From: an uncultured Photobacterium sp.
GTDB lineage: Bacteria > Pseudomonadota > Gammaproteobacteria > Enterobacterales > Vibrionaceae
Assembly (NCBI RefSeq): GCF_947502415.1
Contig: NZ_CANMZV010000009.1
Location: 62,001 to 126,000 of the forward strand
Reading direction: 5' to 3'
Length of the DNA: 64,000 nt
Part shown: one piece after another, positions 17,151-26,342 of the stretch
Layout: each line of letters starts with the position of its first letter
How positions within the stretch are numbered: the first letter of the stretch is position 1
Notes under the pieces: generated by a model
Told to the model about the DNA's origin: nothing
What the model saw: only the letters and a program-made list of their open reading frames with translations
Database searches by the model: none
Program-made: the position numbers and the translations under genes

Positions 17151-17476
17151 CTAGAGATACCCAGCCAGAGTAAAAAAGAGGGATAAACTACATCCATATG
17201 CCCTATCAGGCAAGAGCGAAAAATTAATTACCGTTAATACCAAACGGAGCAATAATCTGCCCTATCAGTATAAATAAATCAGCCAGTTAAAATATAAGGA
17301 TGACAAAGAACCAAACCGAAAAACAATCTCTACCCAACCAGATAACTTTTCGGTTTAATGCTTTATAACCAAGTAACCTCAAATATACCCATGTAACATC
17401 AAAATGCTTTGGTATCAGTACGATAAGAAAGAACCACCCTGCCGGGTGGTTCTTTCAATTACTTAACTTCAATCAC
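17151..17476. other. Gap between uhpT and uhpA
   Basis: This 326-base stretch contains the uhpT terminator at one end and must carry the uhpABC promoter. It has two copies of the intergenic ATACCAAA motif (17237-17245 and, inverted, 17408-17415). No gene is seen. Confidence 0.5.
17428..17455 (-). terminator. Terminator after uhpT
   Basis: AAAGAACCACCC (17428-17439) pairs with GGGTGGTTCTTT (17444-17455) around a 4-base loop. On the minus strand the T run follows the stem, 21 bases past the uhpT stop. Confidence 0.85.
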
Positions 17477-18874
17477 TTAAGCCAGTTCAAGCTCAGCATT
17501 TTGCAAACGCTTCTCGCGGCGGATTTTCTTCTCTTCTGCAATTGCAACGAAGAGTAGCAAGCCAATACAAACTGCGGCAGAAGTATCCAGCGCGGCAAAA
17601 GTACCTTGCCAACCAGTCAGACCGAAGATTGGCGTACCATCAGCAATCATACCCAGGCCAAGCTTCGCAAAGCTGTCACCAATCAAATAAGCAAAAGTAC
17701 CTTTAATACCATCAGCAACACTAATTGCTTTCTTAGGTACGAAGCCAACCGCTGCCACACCAATCAGAAGCTGTGGGCCAAATACCAGGAAGCCAAGAAT
17801 AAACAGTGAGCCCAGGTACATAAATTCTGTTGTTGCAGTCTGGTAGATTTCCAGCGCAAAAATGATCAGAGTCAGAGAGACACACGCAACCAGTGCACGA
17901 CGACCGTTTGCCAAGTCAGACAAGAAGCCCCACATCAGCGTACCGACAAGCGCACCCACCTCAAATAGGGTGAAACCTTGAATTGCAGTTTCTTTAGAGA
18001 AGCCAAGCTCCTGATAAGCGTACACTGTTGACCACTGATCGATACCGATACGTACGATATACAGGAAGATATTGGCAAAACAAAGTAACCAAATAATCTT
18101 ATTCTTCAGTACGTACTCCATGAAGATCTCACGCTTGGTCATCTGATTTTCTTCAGCACTAACGTCTTCTTCACTTACTTCTTCGCCAAACAGTTCTTCT
18201 GCTTTACCCAGGCCATATGCTTCCGGAGAATCACTACCAAAACGCAGACCAATAAAACCGACTACCAGTGCAATAATCGACGGGAAAACAAACATACCGA
18301 TAACATGACCGTCGAACAGATAGTTCGCACCGAACAGAGCAACACCTGCTGCACCTGCACCACCCACGTTGTGAGACATGTTCCAGAAACCAAGGTAAGT
18401 ACCGCGTTTATTTCGAGGTGTCCACTTGGTAATCGTCGAGTAACTTGAAGGACCACCAGTACTCTGGAAGAAACCACTCAGACCATAGAAAGCGATCATC
18501 AGGAACAGGCTGACACCCGAACCACCCATGCTGACACTGAAGCCCAGCATTGCGATACCAGACAGGATTAACATGAAAGGAAGAAATTGTTTGGTATTTT
18601 TCCCGTCAGCGTAATAAGAAACAACAGTTTTACCGATGCCGTAAGTAATTGAGAAACCCAGACCAATCATACCCAGCTCTGTCATCGACAGGCCGTAAGT
18701 AGAAATCATGTCGTTCTGAGCTACGTTGAAGTTTTTACGGATCAGGTACATGGTCAAATAACCGATAAATACAACCAGGTATGATTGCATAAATGGCTTG
18801 AACCACATTTTACGACGCTCTTCTACAGGCAAGTCCAGGGTTGGCTTTCTAACCTGTTCCAGAATTTTAAACAT
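17477..18874 (-). CDS. uhpT: UhpT, hexose-6-phosphate:phosphate antiporter
   Basis: This 12-helix inner-membrane MFS (organophosphate:phosphate antiporter) protein exchanges internal phosphate for glucose-6-phosphate and related sugar phosphates, and also admits fosfomycin. The 465-residue product keeps both arginines known to be essential in E. coli UhpT at identical positions: Arg46 (YLIRKNFN) and Arg275 ([10 protein letters not shown]). GAGGG lies 6 bases before ATG 18874. Unlike E. coli, where uhpT follows uhpABC, here it precedes uhpABC in the same direction. A CRP-like site is present upstream at 19159-19174. Confidence 0.96.
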   Translation of the reverse strand: MFKILEQVRKPTLDLPVEERRKMWFKPFMQSYLVVFIGYLTMYLIRKNFNVAQNDMISTYGLSMTELGMIGLGFSITYGIGKTVVSYYADGKNTKQFLPFMLILSGIAMLGFSVSMGGSGVSLFLMIAFYGLSGFFQSTGGPSSYSTITKWTPRNKRGTYLGFWNMSHNVGGAGAAGVALFGANYLFDGHVIGMFVFPSIIALVVGFIGLRFGSDSPEAYGLGKAEELFGEEVSEEDVSAEENQMTKREIFMEYVLKNKIIWLLCFANIFLYIVRIGIDQWSTVYAYQELGFSKETAIQGFTLFEVGALVGTLMWGFLSDLANGRRALVACVSLTLIIFALEIYQTATTEFMYLGSLFILGFLVFGPQLLIGVAAVGFVPKKAISVADGIKGTFAYLIGDSFAKLGLGMIADGTPIFGLTGWQGTFAALDTSAAVCIGLLLFVAIAEEKKIRREKRLQNAELELA

Positions 18875-19158
18875 GTGAAACCCTCAAGATAATCACTCTA
18901 CAAAATCGACAGAGCTGCGCTCTGCTCAATCACGCTGGCCATCATCAAGGCGGAGTTGTTATATATCTCAACAACAGAGAAGCACGGCATCCATACCAGA
19001 AAGTGTGTCAGGAAATGCTCCAGGTCCCTCTGAAGTCAACTAATGATGATTGACCAGATAACAGCAGCGATTCTAAAGAGCCTACCCAACACAAGCTTGA
19101 GAAGACGCCCTAAAACAATTAGGAAAGATTCTTAGTTTTGACAGGGTGATAAGAAAAG

Positions 19159-19174
19159 CGTGAAAGCAATCACA
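19159..19174. promoter_or_regulatory. Candidate CRP-cAMP site upstream of uhpT
   Basis: CGTGA-AAGCAA-TCACA matches TGTGA-N6-TCACA at 9 of 10 positions and lies 285 bases before the uhpT ATG. In E. coli uhpT transcription is known to need CRP bound upstream of UhpA, so the position is reasonable if the leader is long. Confidence 0.5.
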
Positions 19175-19214
19175 AAATAAATAAGGTTATTAATAAGCTT
19201 TGAGAAATAAACAT

Positions 19215-19270
19215 AAAAAGCGTGAATTGTTAACTCATTACGGAAGGTTGGTAACAAATCCACGCTTTTT
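19215..19270 (-). terminator. Possible terminator of ycbL (long-loop hairpin)
   Basis: AAAAAGCGTG (19215-19224) and CACGCTTTTT (19261-19270) are perfect complements separated by 36 bases. The T tract on the minus strand fits a terminator 48 bases past the ycbL stop, but the loop is unusually long. Confidence 0.45.
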
Positions 19271-19318
19271 TAAGCAACCGGATTATTAGAATAGTCCAAT
19301 AAGCTTAACTCAGTCCGA

Positions 19319-19972
19319 TTAATACAGAGGCATTTCATCCGCTACAAACGGGTTAGACGCTCGTTCGTTGCCGAAAGTAGACAGCGGACCATGACCAGGA
19401 ACGAAAGTTACATCATTACCCAATGGCCATAATTTGTTTTTAATGGAATTAATCAGAGTCTGATAATCACCTTTAGGGAAATCTGTACGACCAATCCCGC
19501 CCTTAAATAGTACATCACCAACAAAAGCAACCTTGGCTTCTTCATTGTGCAAGGTAATGTGTCCCGGTGTATGACCCGGAGTGTGCAAGACGTACAGCTG
19601 CTGATTACCCACAGTGATAACGTCACTTTCATCAAGCCACTGATTTGGTTCGAAAGCTTCTGTCAGCGGGAAGCCAAACATCTCACTCTGACGGGCCAAC
19701 CCCTGAAGCCAGAACGCATCTTCTTTGTGAGGACCAATCACAGGTACATTCAGTTCAGCCGCTAACGGCTCTGTTCCGCCGACATGATCAAGGTGGCCGT
19801 GAGTCAAAATAAGCTTAGTTACCGTCAGGCCTAGCTGTTGCACCTTCTCTTTCAGCAGGTGAATATCGCCACCAGGATCAACCATCGCTGCTTCGTTGGT
19901 TTCATCACACCAAATAATCGAACAGTTTTGTTGAAACGGGGTAACTGGAACAATTTCAAACTGAAGACTCAT
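19319..19972 (-). CDS. ycbL: YcbL-type metallo-beta-lactamase-fold hydrolase (glyoxalase II-like)
   Basis: The 217-residue cytosolic protein has the metal site THGHLDH (His58, His60, Asp62, His63), HTPGHTPGH, FVGDVLFKGGIGRTDFP and VPGHGPLSTF. It matches the YcbL branch of small glyoxalase II-like hydrolases, which lack the C-terminal substrate domain of classical GloB. Its physiological substrate is not settled. The gene lies directly downstream of mepK and ldtD in the same direction, as in E. coli. Confidence 0.9.
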   Translation of the reverse strand: MSLQFEIVPVTPFQQNCSIIWCDETNEAAMVDPGGDIHLLKEKVQQLGLTVTKLILTHGHLDHVGGTEPLAAELNVPVIGPHKEDAFWLQGLARQSEMFGFPLTEAFEPNQWLDESDVITVGNQQLYVLHTPGHTPGHITLHNEEAKVAFVGDVLFKGGIGRTDFPKGDYQTLINSIKNKLWPLGNDVTFVPGHGPLSTFGNERASNPFVADEMPLY

Positions 19973-20054
19973 AGCCCTTTCCTAACTCAAATAATCTTGC
20001 CAAAGGATAACATGTCCCCGGTACTTACAACAAAAATCATACTTCAAATACAGC

Positions 20055-20096
20055 AAAGCCGGTAACTATCAAGAGAGGAAGATAGAAACCGGCTTT
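20055..20096 (-). terminator. Hairpin between mepK and ycbL
   Basis: AAAGCCGGT and ACCGGCTTT (20055-20063 and 20088-20096) form the base, extended by CTATC/GATAG. No T tract follows on the minus strand, so it may be an attenuator or processing stem and not a full terminator. Confidence 0.45.
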
Positions 20097-20146
20097 GTAA
20101 TTATTCTGTCTAATATTTTTTGATGCCGTATTGATTTGAATATCGC

Positions 20147-20698
20147 TTACCAGCGACGAACCGGACCGGTATCAAGGTGGACAAAACCATCCTTTGGATA
20201 ATAGCCAACGCCCCCTAGGCGAAGTTCCAATGCCGCATCTCGTACCCTTTTAAGCGAAATGCCTTCAAGGTTGAAATCAATAGCCTGACCTTTCATGTGA
20301 TAGCTTTTCTTGGCCACCTTACGGCTTTTACTCTGCAATGATTTATTGGTTTCAGGAGATCGGTAACCCGAAATAATACGAACCTGTCCCTTATGACCTA
20401 AACCGGCCTGAATTTGAGCAATAGCATCAAACAAACGGCGATCCATATTCGCTACTTCATTGCGGCGAAAATCACGACAAATATGATTAATACGCTTTAA
20501 CTCTTCTGTAATGTAATTCTGGCCATCAAAGTATTGGGTTTCCAAGTCTTCACGGGTATGAATGTTACATAACGAAATTTTTCTTGGATTTGTCCCTTTA
20601 AAAGGACTTGAAAAAGCCACTCCTGGCAATAAACATGCGCCAACGGCTAAACCACCTGCAACCAACAATTGACGACGCTTGTAATTAATTTCTGACAT
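20147..20698 (-). CDS. mepK: MepK (YcbK), peptidoglycan L,D-endopeptidase of M15/DUF882 fold
   Basis: The 183-residue protein has a Tat-like signal (YKRRQLLVAGG, then a hydrophobic stretch to about residue 30), so it is probably exported folded. The zinc site is His134, Asp141 and His174 in SYHMKGQAIDF and FVHLDTGP. In E. coli MepK cleaves 3-3 (mDAP-mDAP) cross-links. Here it sits next to ldtD, which makes those links. The start is uncertain: ATG 20698 gives the family-like MSEINYKRRQ, but its ribosome site is poor. GTG 20713 is an alternative. Confidence 0.88.
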   Translation of the reverse strand: MSEINYKRRQLLVAGGLAVGACLLPGVAFSSPFKGTNPRKISLCNIHTREDLETQYFDGQNYITEELKRINHICRDFRRNEVANMDRRLFDAIAQIQAGLGHKGQVRIISGYRSPETNKSLQSKSRKVAKKSYHMKGQAIDFNLEGISLKRVRDAALELRLGGVGYYPKDGFVHLDTGPVRRW

Positions 20699-20852
20699 CC
20701 TGAACAAAACCACTTACTTGCTAAATTCGGGCCCAAAGGCTACGGAACGAAAAGCAAGATAACGTTCAGTTTTTGTTCAGTCAAACAGCTATACACCAAT
20801 AAAACGGTGGTTTTTTATACCCAAACTGTCTACTTATTGACTTGTAAGAAAT

Positions 20853-22550
20853 TTATTCACTAAAAATTTTTGTTAGTTTTTCTTCCTTTTGTGACATTTT
20901 ACCGAATTGATCGTAGCGATAAACGTCATCTCGGAAATGTATCTGTCCTTGTCCATCAACCCAAGCAGTCTGGTAAATCACATGGACTTTGACCTGATTA
21001 CTTAAACCGACTGTCTTGGTATTTCTGCGTGCTTTTAGCTCATTAACCCGTTGCTCTGGAACACCAGAGTAATTGAGCAAAATCATCGCTAACTCGTCGG
21101 CATGCTCAACCCTGACACATCCGGAGCTAAATGCCCGAGTTTCTTTATCAAACAGCTTCTTCGCAGGTGTGTCGTGGAGATAAATTGCATTATCGTTCGG
21201 GATATTAAACTTAAACCTTCCGAGGGCATTTTTCTTACCCGGCTTTTGTCGCAACCGATATGGGAACAATTTGGAGTTCACAATTCGCCAGTCAATAGTA
21301 TGGATTGGGATTTGCTCTGAACTGGTCCAGCTACGGATCACCGCGAAGTCATTACGGTACAAGTATCCCCGATCATATTGCGCCTTTGGTAAGATATCTT
21401 TACGCATGATAGAAATCGGTACATTCCAGTACGGATTAAAGACCACAGAAGCAATAGACGAAATCATCAATGGTGTCCGGCGGCTTGGACGCCCCACAAT
21501 TACCTTGCTGTTCAGTACATGCTCATTATCAAGCCACAGGCTCAAACCATAATCCGGAATATTCACGATCAGTACTGATGGATGCTCTACGGGCCACAAA
21601 CGCAGCCGCTGCGCATTCAGTGCCAATACCCGGATTCGCTCTTTGGGCGTCATCGACAACCAAAACCGTGTCTTGGGCCCTATCACACCATCAACTTTCA
21701 AACCGTGTCGTTGCTGGAAGCTCTTCACCGCTTCGACTAATTCAAGCGTATAGACTTGCGTCAATTGTTCCCGGAGCAGATCTGCCTGATAGCTTGGCAA
21801 GTCGCCTAAATTCTCAAGAATTGCGATCAAACTTTCGGCGTTATCCAATTTCGCCCCATAACGAATCATCCCTGGCTGGTAAAAACGCGGCCAATACAAA
21901 CTGGCAGCTGAGTGCTCCAAATCATTAATTGCAATTATGATTTGCTTATAGCGACTATCGACAGGTTTCAATCTGGATACAAAATAACGAAGACGCTCAG
22001 TTTCAATGGCACTAACCAACTGCGATATTGCCATGGCCGATGGTAATGGCAAACCCAATTCGACCCCTGCACCAAATAGCCAGCCCCGGCCGTATTCCTG
22101 CATGTTTTCTACATAGCTCATATAAGCCAGTAAAGAATCTGTCGCCAGCAAGTCATACTGACGCCAGTCATTGGAACGCTTGAGATGTTGAAGCAAAGAA
22201 TACCGTCTGGTGAAATCGACGCTGACGTTAGCTAAAGCTAATAATTTGAGTTGATTTTCAAATTCATTTGCCAGCAGACCATCTTGCCAAAGCGGCGTAT
22301 AACCGAGGTTGTGGTAAAGTTGGGAGAGCTGGTTAATATAGCGTATCGCTGAAATATCGTCTGCAATTTCATTAACCCACTGGATGGCTTTTTGCTGCTG
22401 AATCGTATCGTCACCGATATGCTGCGGCGTGGGATTGTCAGGCTGATGCTGCTGAGACAGTAAAATTTCAGCCGACACCCTCTGCGCCTGTAACGGTATC
22501 AAGGCGACGAATAAAATAAGTCCTAAACTACAAAGCTTTGATATTGCCAT
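20853..22550 (-). CDS. ldtD: LdtD (YcbB), L,D-transpeptidase forming 3-3 peptidoglycan cross-links
   Basis: The 565-residue periplasmic protein has an N-terminal signal segment (MAISKLCSLGLILFVALIPLQA). It continues with a scaffold domain, a peptidoglycan-binding-1 motif (VKSFQQRHGLKVDGVIGPKT, about 290-320) and a YkuD catalytic domain with Cys478 in SSGCVRVEHADELA. LdtD links mDAP residues of adjacent stems and becomes important under envelope stress or beta-lactams. ATG 22550 has GGAAGG 8-9 bases upstream; an earlier frame start at 22577 lacks support. It leads ldtD-mepK-ycbL. Confidence 0.93.
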   Translation of the reverse strand: MAISKLCSLGLILFVALIPLQAQRVSAEILLSQQHQPDNPTPQHIGDDTIQQQKAIQWVNEIADDISAIRYINQLSQLYHNLGYTPLWQDGLLANEFENQLKLLALANVSVDFTRRYSLLQHLKRSNDWRQYDLLATDSLLAYMSYVENMQEYGRGWLFGAGVELGLPLPSAMAISQLVSAIETERLRYFVSRLKPVDSRYKQIIIAINDLEHSAASLYWPRFYQPGMIRYGAKLDNAESLIAILENLGDLPSYQADLLREQLTQVYTLELVEAVKSFQQRHGLKVDGVIGPKTRFWLSMTPKERIRVLALNAQRLRLWPVEHPSVLIVNIPDYGLSLWLDNEHVLNSKVIVGRPSRRTPLMISSIASVVFNPYWNVPISIMRKDILPKAQYDRGYLYRNDFAVIRSWTSSEQIPIHTIDWRIVNSKLFPYRLRQKPGKKNALGRFKFNIPNDNAIYLHDTPAKKLFDKETRAFSSGCVRVEHADELAMILLNYSGVPEQRVNELKARRNTKTVGLSNQVKVHVIYQTAWVDGQGQIHFRDDVYRYDQFGKMSQKEEKLTKIFSE

Positions 22551-23024
22551 TAACGCACCTTCCGCTCCCGTTACCACTACTAGTATGGCAAATTATTGAG
22601 CCAACTGACTTAAATTTAGTCCCGAGCAAAAGGCGAACAATGTATCAAATATTAAACACTTCAATATTTGCAGAGAAAAATAATACTGAAGATAACCCAT
22701 CGTCGTAGAAAATGTTTATACCAAACACCTCAAGATTTTCTTGATACTTAAAACAGGCTATTTATATTAGCCGGCTGGCAAAGCAAACAACAAGCACACA
22801 AGCACACAAGCCAAGTACACCCGATTTTCATTTCCTTCCCGTTATGCAACAAGAAACAACCAAACGGTAAAATAGCCTCAAAACATTGATAAAAATTGGC
22901 TGAATTATCCCCCACGACGATAATTCATATTAAGAATCGAAATTTTATCGCCTTTACAGAAACTAAGACTTTCATGTTCATTAATATTAATGTACCTTCG
23001 CGGCAACTAATTTGGGAGAGTTAA
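22551..23024. other. Intergenic region between divergent ldtD and the MarR gene
   Basis: This stretch of about 470 bases is A/T-rich with no convincing gene. It contains a short imperfect repeat of ACAAGCAC near 22790-22813 and one ATACCAAA motif at 22718-22725. Promoters for both flanking genes must lie here. Confidence 0.5.
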
Positions 23025-23513
23025 ATGGACAAGCACGAAGAAGTCCTCATTGCCCTTCGACAAATTATTAGAGCGATCGATTTACACTCGAGAAAACTCA
23101 ATAAAGTCGCAGGGTTAACGGGGCCTCAATTAGTTCTGATGCGCGCGATTCGTGACTCAGGTGAAGTTACAATTCGTCAGCTTTCTAACAATACAAATAT
23201 GAGTCAGGCAACGGCAACCACCATTCTCGACCGTCTCGAAAAACGGGGGTTGGTTATCCGTGAAAGAAGTAAGCTGGATAAGCGTAAAGTACATGCCTAC
23301 CTGACAGAACAAGGCAAAGACGTACTGGCCAAAGCGCCGCTACCGCTACAGGAAAACTTCGTTTCCCGATTCCAGGAGCTGGAAGACTGGGAACAGTCGC
23401 TGCTTTTGTCGTCTGTACAGCGAATTTCTTCGATGATGAATGCCGAGCACTTAGACGTTGCTGCAATGTTGGAAGTCGGCAGCATCACCGAGCAAGAAGA
23501 AAACACGAACTAA
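23025..23513 (+). CDS. MarR-family transcriptional regulator (CosR/EctR-like)
   Basis: The 162-residue protein has the MarR winged helix, with LTGPQLVLMRAIRD, TIRQLSNNTNMSQATATTILDRLEKRGLV and wing RERSKLDKRKVHAYLT. The N-terminus (EVLIALRQIIRAIDLHSRKLNKVAGLTGPQ) resembles the CosR/EctR branch that controls compatible-solute (ectoine, betaine) genes in Vibrio and halophiles. No such genes are nearby, so the target set is unknown and the sub-family call is from memory. It is monocistronic, with a hairpin at 23535-23550. Confidence 0.82.
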   Translation: MDKHEEVLIALRQIIRAIDLHSRKLNKVAGLTGPQLVLMRAIRDSGEVTIRQLSNNTNMSQATATTILDRLEKRGLVIRERSKLDKRKVHAYLTEQGKDVLAKAPLPLQENFVSRFQELEDWEQSLLLSSVQRISSMMNAEHLDVAAMLEVGSITEQEENTN

Positions 23514-23534
23514 GCCTTTCGTCATATTACAAAT

Positions 23535-23555
23535 AGCCGGATTTCCGGCTTTTTG
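23535..23555 (+). terminator. Terminator after the MarR gene
   Basis: AGCCGGA (23535-23541) pairs with TCCGGCT (23544-23550) and is followed by TTTTG. Confidence 0.75.
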
Positions 23556-23621
23556 TTATGCCTATTAACGTCTATTGACTTTGGTATAATCATTCCATTA
23601 TTTCATCAATGGATATGACCC

Positions 23622-24467
23622 GTGTTACTTGAAGGATTAGAGACGTTGCTGGTGCTGGCGAAAGAAGGCACTATGAGCAAAGCTGGCAGCTACCTGTATA
23701 TCAGCCAGAGTGCCGTCAGCAAACGAATAGCCCGACTGGAAAAGCGGCTAGGAAAAAAGCTAATCGAACCCTCAGGCCGGCGGATCAAGCTCAGCCCGGA
23801 CGCCTTGGTGCTGATCGAAAATGTCGGCCCCAGCTACAAAGAAATCAAAGGGCTCATATTTGACCAGCAATGCATTCAGGATCAAACCGTCATAACCCTT
23901 GCCTGCTCTGAGACTTTAGTCGCCGGTTATCTCGGTGAAATGATGGGCAGCTACATCCAACACGATCCCTACCTTTCAATTTCAACCCATCACACCCCGG
24001 TGATCATCGAAAAAGTCCAGTCTGGCGATGCCACCATTGGCTTTTGTGCCGGACACATGCCTCCCCAACATGGGCTTGCCATCCGCCACCTGTTTGATGA
24101 ACTTTTTACTGTCGTTAGTCACCAACCGTTAACACAGCAACCCTCAGTCCTGCTGGTCAATGACTTTAAAAATCCGGCAAATGTGAATCAGGCAAGCGTA
24201 CTACAAAAAGCCGGCATCATTCCCCAGATGGAAATGGACTCATATACCGCTGCCGCCCAGCTGGCCCTCGGAGGTGTAGCTCCGGCACTGGTGCCTGCAT
24301 CCATAGTAAAAACGTTGAAAATTGCCCCTGTCTTCTGCCATCACTTTGGTTTTCTCGATGAACTCACCCGCCCCGTTCACTTGTGTTATCGCCGGCAAAG
24401 TTACCAATCAGAGCGTATTCGAAACCTTATTGAAGCCATTGCGGATTTTGTTCCAAAAGCAGTTTAA
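23622..24467 (+). CDS. LysR-family transcriptional regulator, probable partner of the adjacent TSUP exporter gene
   Basis: The 281-residue protein starts at GTG 23622 (MLLEGLETLLVLAKEGTMSKAG). It has the LysR helix-turn-helix (AGSYLYISQSAVSKRIARLEKRLGKKLIEPSGRRIKLSPDA, about 21-62), followed by a periplasmic-binding-like effector domain. Its 3' end overlaps the convergent TauE/SafE gene by 41 bases. The tail-to-tail pairing suggests, without proving, that it controls that transporter. No effector can be inferred. Confidence 0.82.
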   Translation: MLLEGLETLLVLAKEGTMSKAGSYLYISQSAVSKRIARLEKRLGKKLIEPSGRRIKLSPDALVLIENVGPSYKEIKGLIFDQQCIQDQTVITLACSETLVAGYLGEMMGSYIQHDPYLSISTHHTPVIIEKVQSGDATIGFCAGHMPPQHGLAIRHLFDELFTVVSHQPLTQQPSVLLVNDFKNPANVNQASVLQKAGIIPQMEMDSYTAAAQLALGGVAPALVPASIVKTLKIAPVFCHHFGFLDELTRPVHLCYRRQSYQSERIRNLIEAIADFVPKAV

Positions 24468-25197
24468 CAGCCATAATCATCGAGATGATCACAACCATAG
24501 GACGGATCAGTTTTCGTCCTTTGGTGACCACCACTTTAGCGCCTAGGCGAGCACCAATAAATCCTCCAACCGCCATCACCAGACCAATTTCCCAAACAGG
24601 TAAGCCGGCGAAAATAAAAAATAATAATGCGGCAAAGTTAGATGTGAAATTGAGAATTTTTGTTTTTGCCGTTGCCTCTACCAGACCAAGCTGGGCTATC
24701 GCCACAAAACAGACCGTAAATAACGAGCCGGCACCTGGCCCAAAAAAACCATCGTAAAAGCCAACACAAGTACCAACACTCAAGGCAAAAACATTATCCG
24801 AGATCTTCGGTGTTCCGCCTCCTTTACCAACTTGTGGTGCAAGCAGAAAGTAGAGCGAGATCCCTACCAGCAGCATCGGGATCAGATTCGTCAGTACCCC
24901 GGCACCAACCCGCTGCACCAACTCAGCTCCCAACGCCGAGCCAGTAAAAGTACACACAATCGCGTTGCGCATCTCTTTCAGGCTGACCAAGCCATTACGA
25001 ACAAAATACAATGAAGCTGAAAAACTGCCAAATGCCCCTTGCAGCTTATTAGTCGCCAATGCCTGTGTCGGCGGTACTCCCGCAGCAAGCAACGCTGGTA
25101 CAGTCAATAATCCCCCGCCTCCGGCAATCGCATCAATAAAACCAGCCAAACCGGCTACCAGAAAAAGTAAAGAAAGGATCTCTAACGACAGTTCCAT
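24427..25197 (-). CDS. TSUP family (TauE/SafE/YfcA) membrane transporter, probable anion exporter
   Basis: The 256-residue protein has about eight membrane segments and the two TSUP repeats. The N-terminal one contains AGLAGFIDAIAGGGGLLTVPALLAAGVPPTQALATNKLQG; the C-terminal one contains GFYDGFFGPGAGSLFTVCFVA and ATAKTKILNFTSNFAALL. Family members move sulfite, sulfoacetate, taurine-derived or similar organic anions across the inner membrane. The YfcA-like sequence fits most generically. Substrate unknown. It overlaps the convergent LysR gene. Confidence 0.85.
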   Translation of the reverse strand: MELSLEILSLLFLVAGLAGFIDAIAGGGGLLTVPALLAAGVPPTQALATNKLQGAFGSFSASLYFVRNGLVSLKEMRNAIVCTFTGSALGAELVQRVGAGVLTNLIPMLLVGISLYFLLAPQVGKGGGTPKISDNVFALSVGTCVGFYDGFFGPGAGSLFTVCFVAIAQLGLVEATAKTKILNFTSNFAALLFFIFAGLPVWEIGLVMAVGGFIGARLGAKVVVTKGRKLIRPMVVIISMIMAVKLLLEQNPQWLQ

Positions 25198-25463
25198 CAG
25201 CTAAAACTCAGTTAATCAACGTGAAGTGGGGAAATTAACACTGACAAATCACCACGAACAGCGAAAGATAGGACAACATCCTATTCCCTTTCGGAATTAG
25301 TCTGACAGAGTTGCTCAGAAATCGTTAATCTCTTCGCCACAACATATGCAACCAGGCGTGATTAGTTTGGTGTTTCCGGGCTAACTTTCCTTGTTTCAGG
25401 CCTTTTAAACACCAAAAGCTGTTGATTCTAGCTTGCTGCTATTGAATTTGATTACACCTGCTT

Positions 25464-26342
25464 CTATACCAAATTATGTAACGCCTGCCACACTTGCTCT
25501 CCTGCCGGGTGCAATCTGGCCTGATAACGATAGGCATAATATGTGATTGGTAGTCTTAAATGCGGTTCTCCGATCACCGCAACCTTACCGCTCGCTAACT
25601 CTTTCTCAATAGAATAATCCGGCAACCAGGCAACACCTTGGCCTTGCAATACTAAGGTTTTCAGCAAGTCTGTCATTGATGACAGGAATACCGCCTTCAA
25701 ATTAACCTGATCACGAATAGCTTCAACTTGACGCCCCATATAAGAACTCGGACTATAAGCCAGCCAGGGCACCTCTTGGCTTTTACTGATTTTATATAGC
25801 GGAACACCTTCACTGTTACAGGCACACACAGGTAACAGTTCAGCCTGGCCAATTTGCAGTGACTGGTAAGGAGGCAGGCGAAGCAAGGCGTCATCAAAAG
25901 CTAACAACAAATCACAGCCGCCTTCCTGAAGCACTTCGATAGCTTGGTCCACATCAACAGCCTCAACGCTCAACAGCGGATTATGCTTACCGGCAGATAG
26001 CTTAGGTTGAATGGAAGGAACCAGGCTGGTTGCCAGTGAATGGGCGGCGGCAACCCGAACAATGTTACCCCCGAGTTTTGACAGGTCCGACAGCTGCCCT
26101 ACCCCTTCCATCATCTGGTTCATCAAAGTCCGGGCCGTGATCCGGAACATCCTTCCGCTGGGAGTCAAAGCAACCGGCGTCTTGCTCCGATCCACCAGCT
26201 CAGCTCCGACAGTATGCTCCAATGCTTTGATACGACGACTAAATGCAGGCTGAGTTACATTGCGCATCTCGGCCGCTACAGAAAAATTACGTACCTCAGC
26301 CAAAGCCAGAAAGTCTTCCAGCCACTTACTTTCAATATTCAT
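25464..26342 (-). CDS. LysR-family regulator, HypT (YjiE/QseD)-like
   Basis: The 292-residue product starts MNIESKWLEDFLALAEVRNFSVAAEMRNVTQPAFSRRIKALE and continues with AAAHSLATSLVPSI, YSPSSYMGRQVEAIR and VLQGQGVAWLPDYSIEKEL. All of these parallel E. coli HypT, the hypochlorite-responsive regulator. It is transcribed divergently from the aspartate racemase gene with a 191-base gap, a usual LysR arrangement for control of the neighbour. Whether it senses HOCl or a racemase substrate is open. The last codons and stop (AATTTGGTATAG) coincide with the recurrent ATACCAAA motif. Confidence 0.82.
   Translation of the reverse strand: MNIESKWLEDFLALAEVRNFSVAAEMRNVTQPAFSRRIKALEHTVGAELVDRSKTPVALTPSGRMFRITARTLMNQMMEGVGQLSDLSKLGGNIVRVAAAHSLATSLVPSIQPKLSAGKHNPLLSVEAVDVDQAIEVLQEGGCDLLLAFDDALLRLPPYQSLQIGQAELLPVCACNSEGVPLYKISKSQEVPWLAYSPSSYMGRQVEAIRDQVNLKAVFLSSMTDLLKTLVLQGQGVAWLPDYSIEKELASGKVAVIGEPHLRLPITYYAYRYQARLHPAGEQVWQALHNLV

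Larger units (their letters stand above)
18875..19318. other. uhpT upstream regulatory region
   Basis: This 444-base region between the ycbL stop and uhpT contains a long-loop hairpin (19215-19270), a CRP-like site (19159-19174) and an inverted repeat CCTAA-AACAA-TTAGG at 19109-19123 that could be a regulator site. I could not place -35/-10 boxes or UhpA sites with confidence. Confidence 0.5.

Noticed and set aside
23579..23589. TTTGGTATAAT before the LysR gene as a -10 promoter box
   Set aside because: TATAAT is present, but it is part of the recurring ATACCAAA motif and no -35 box is positioned well; not called.
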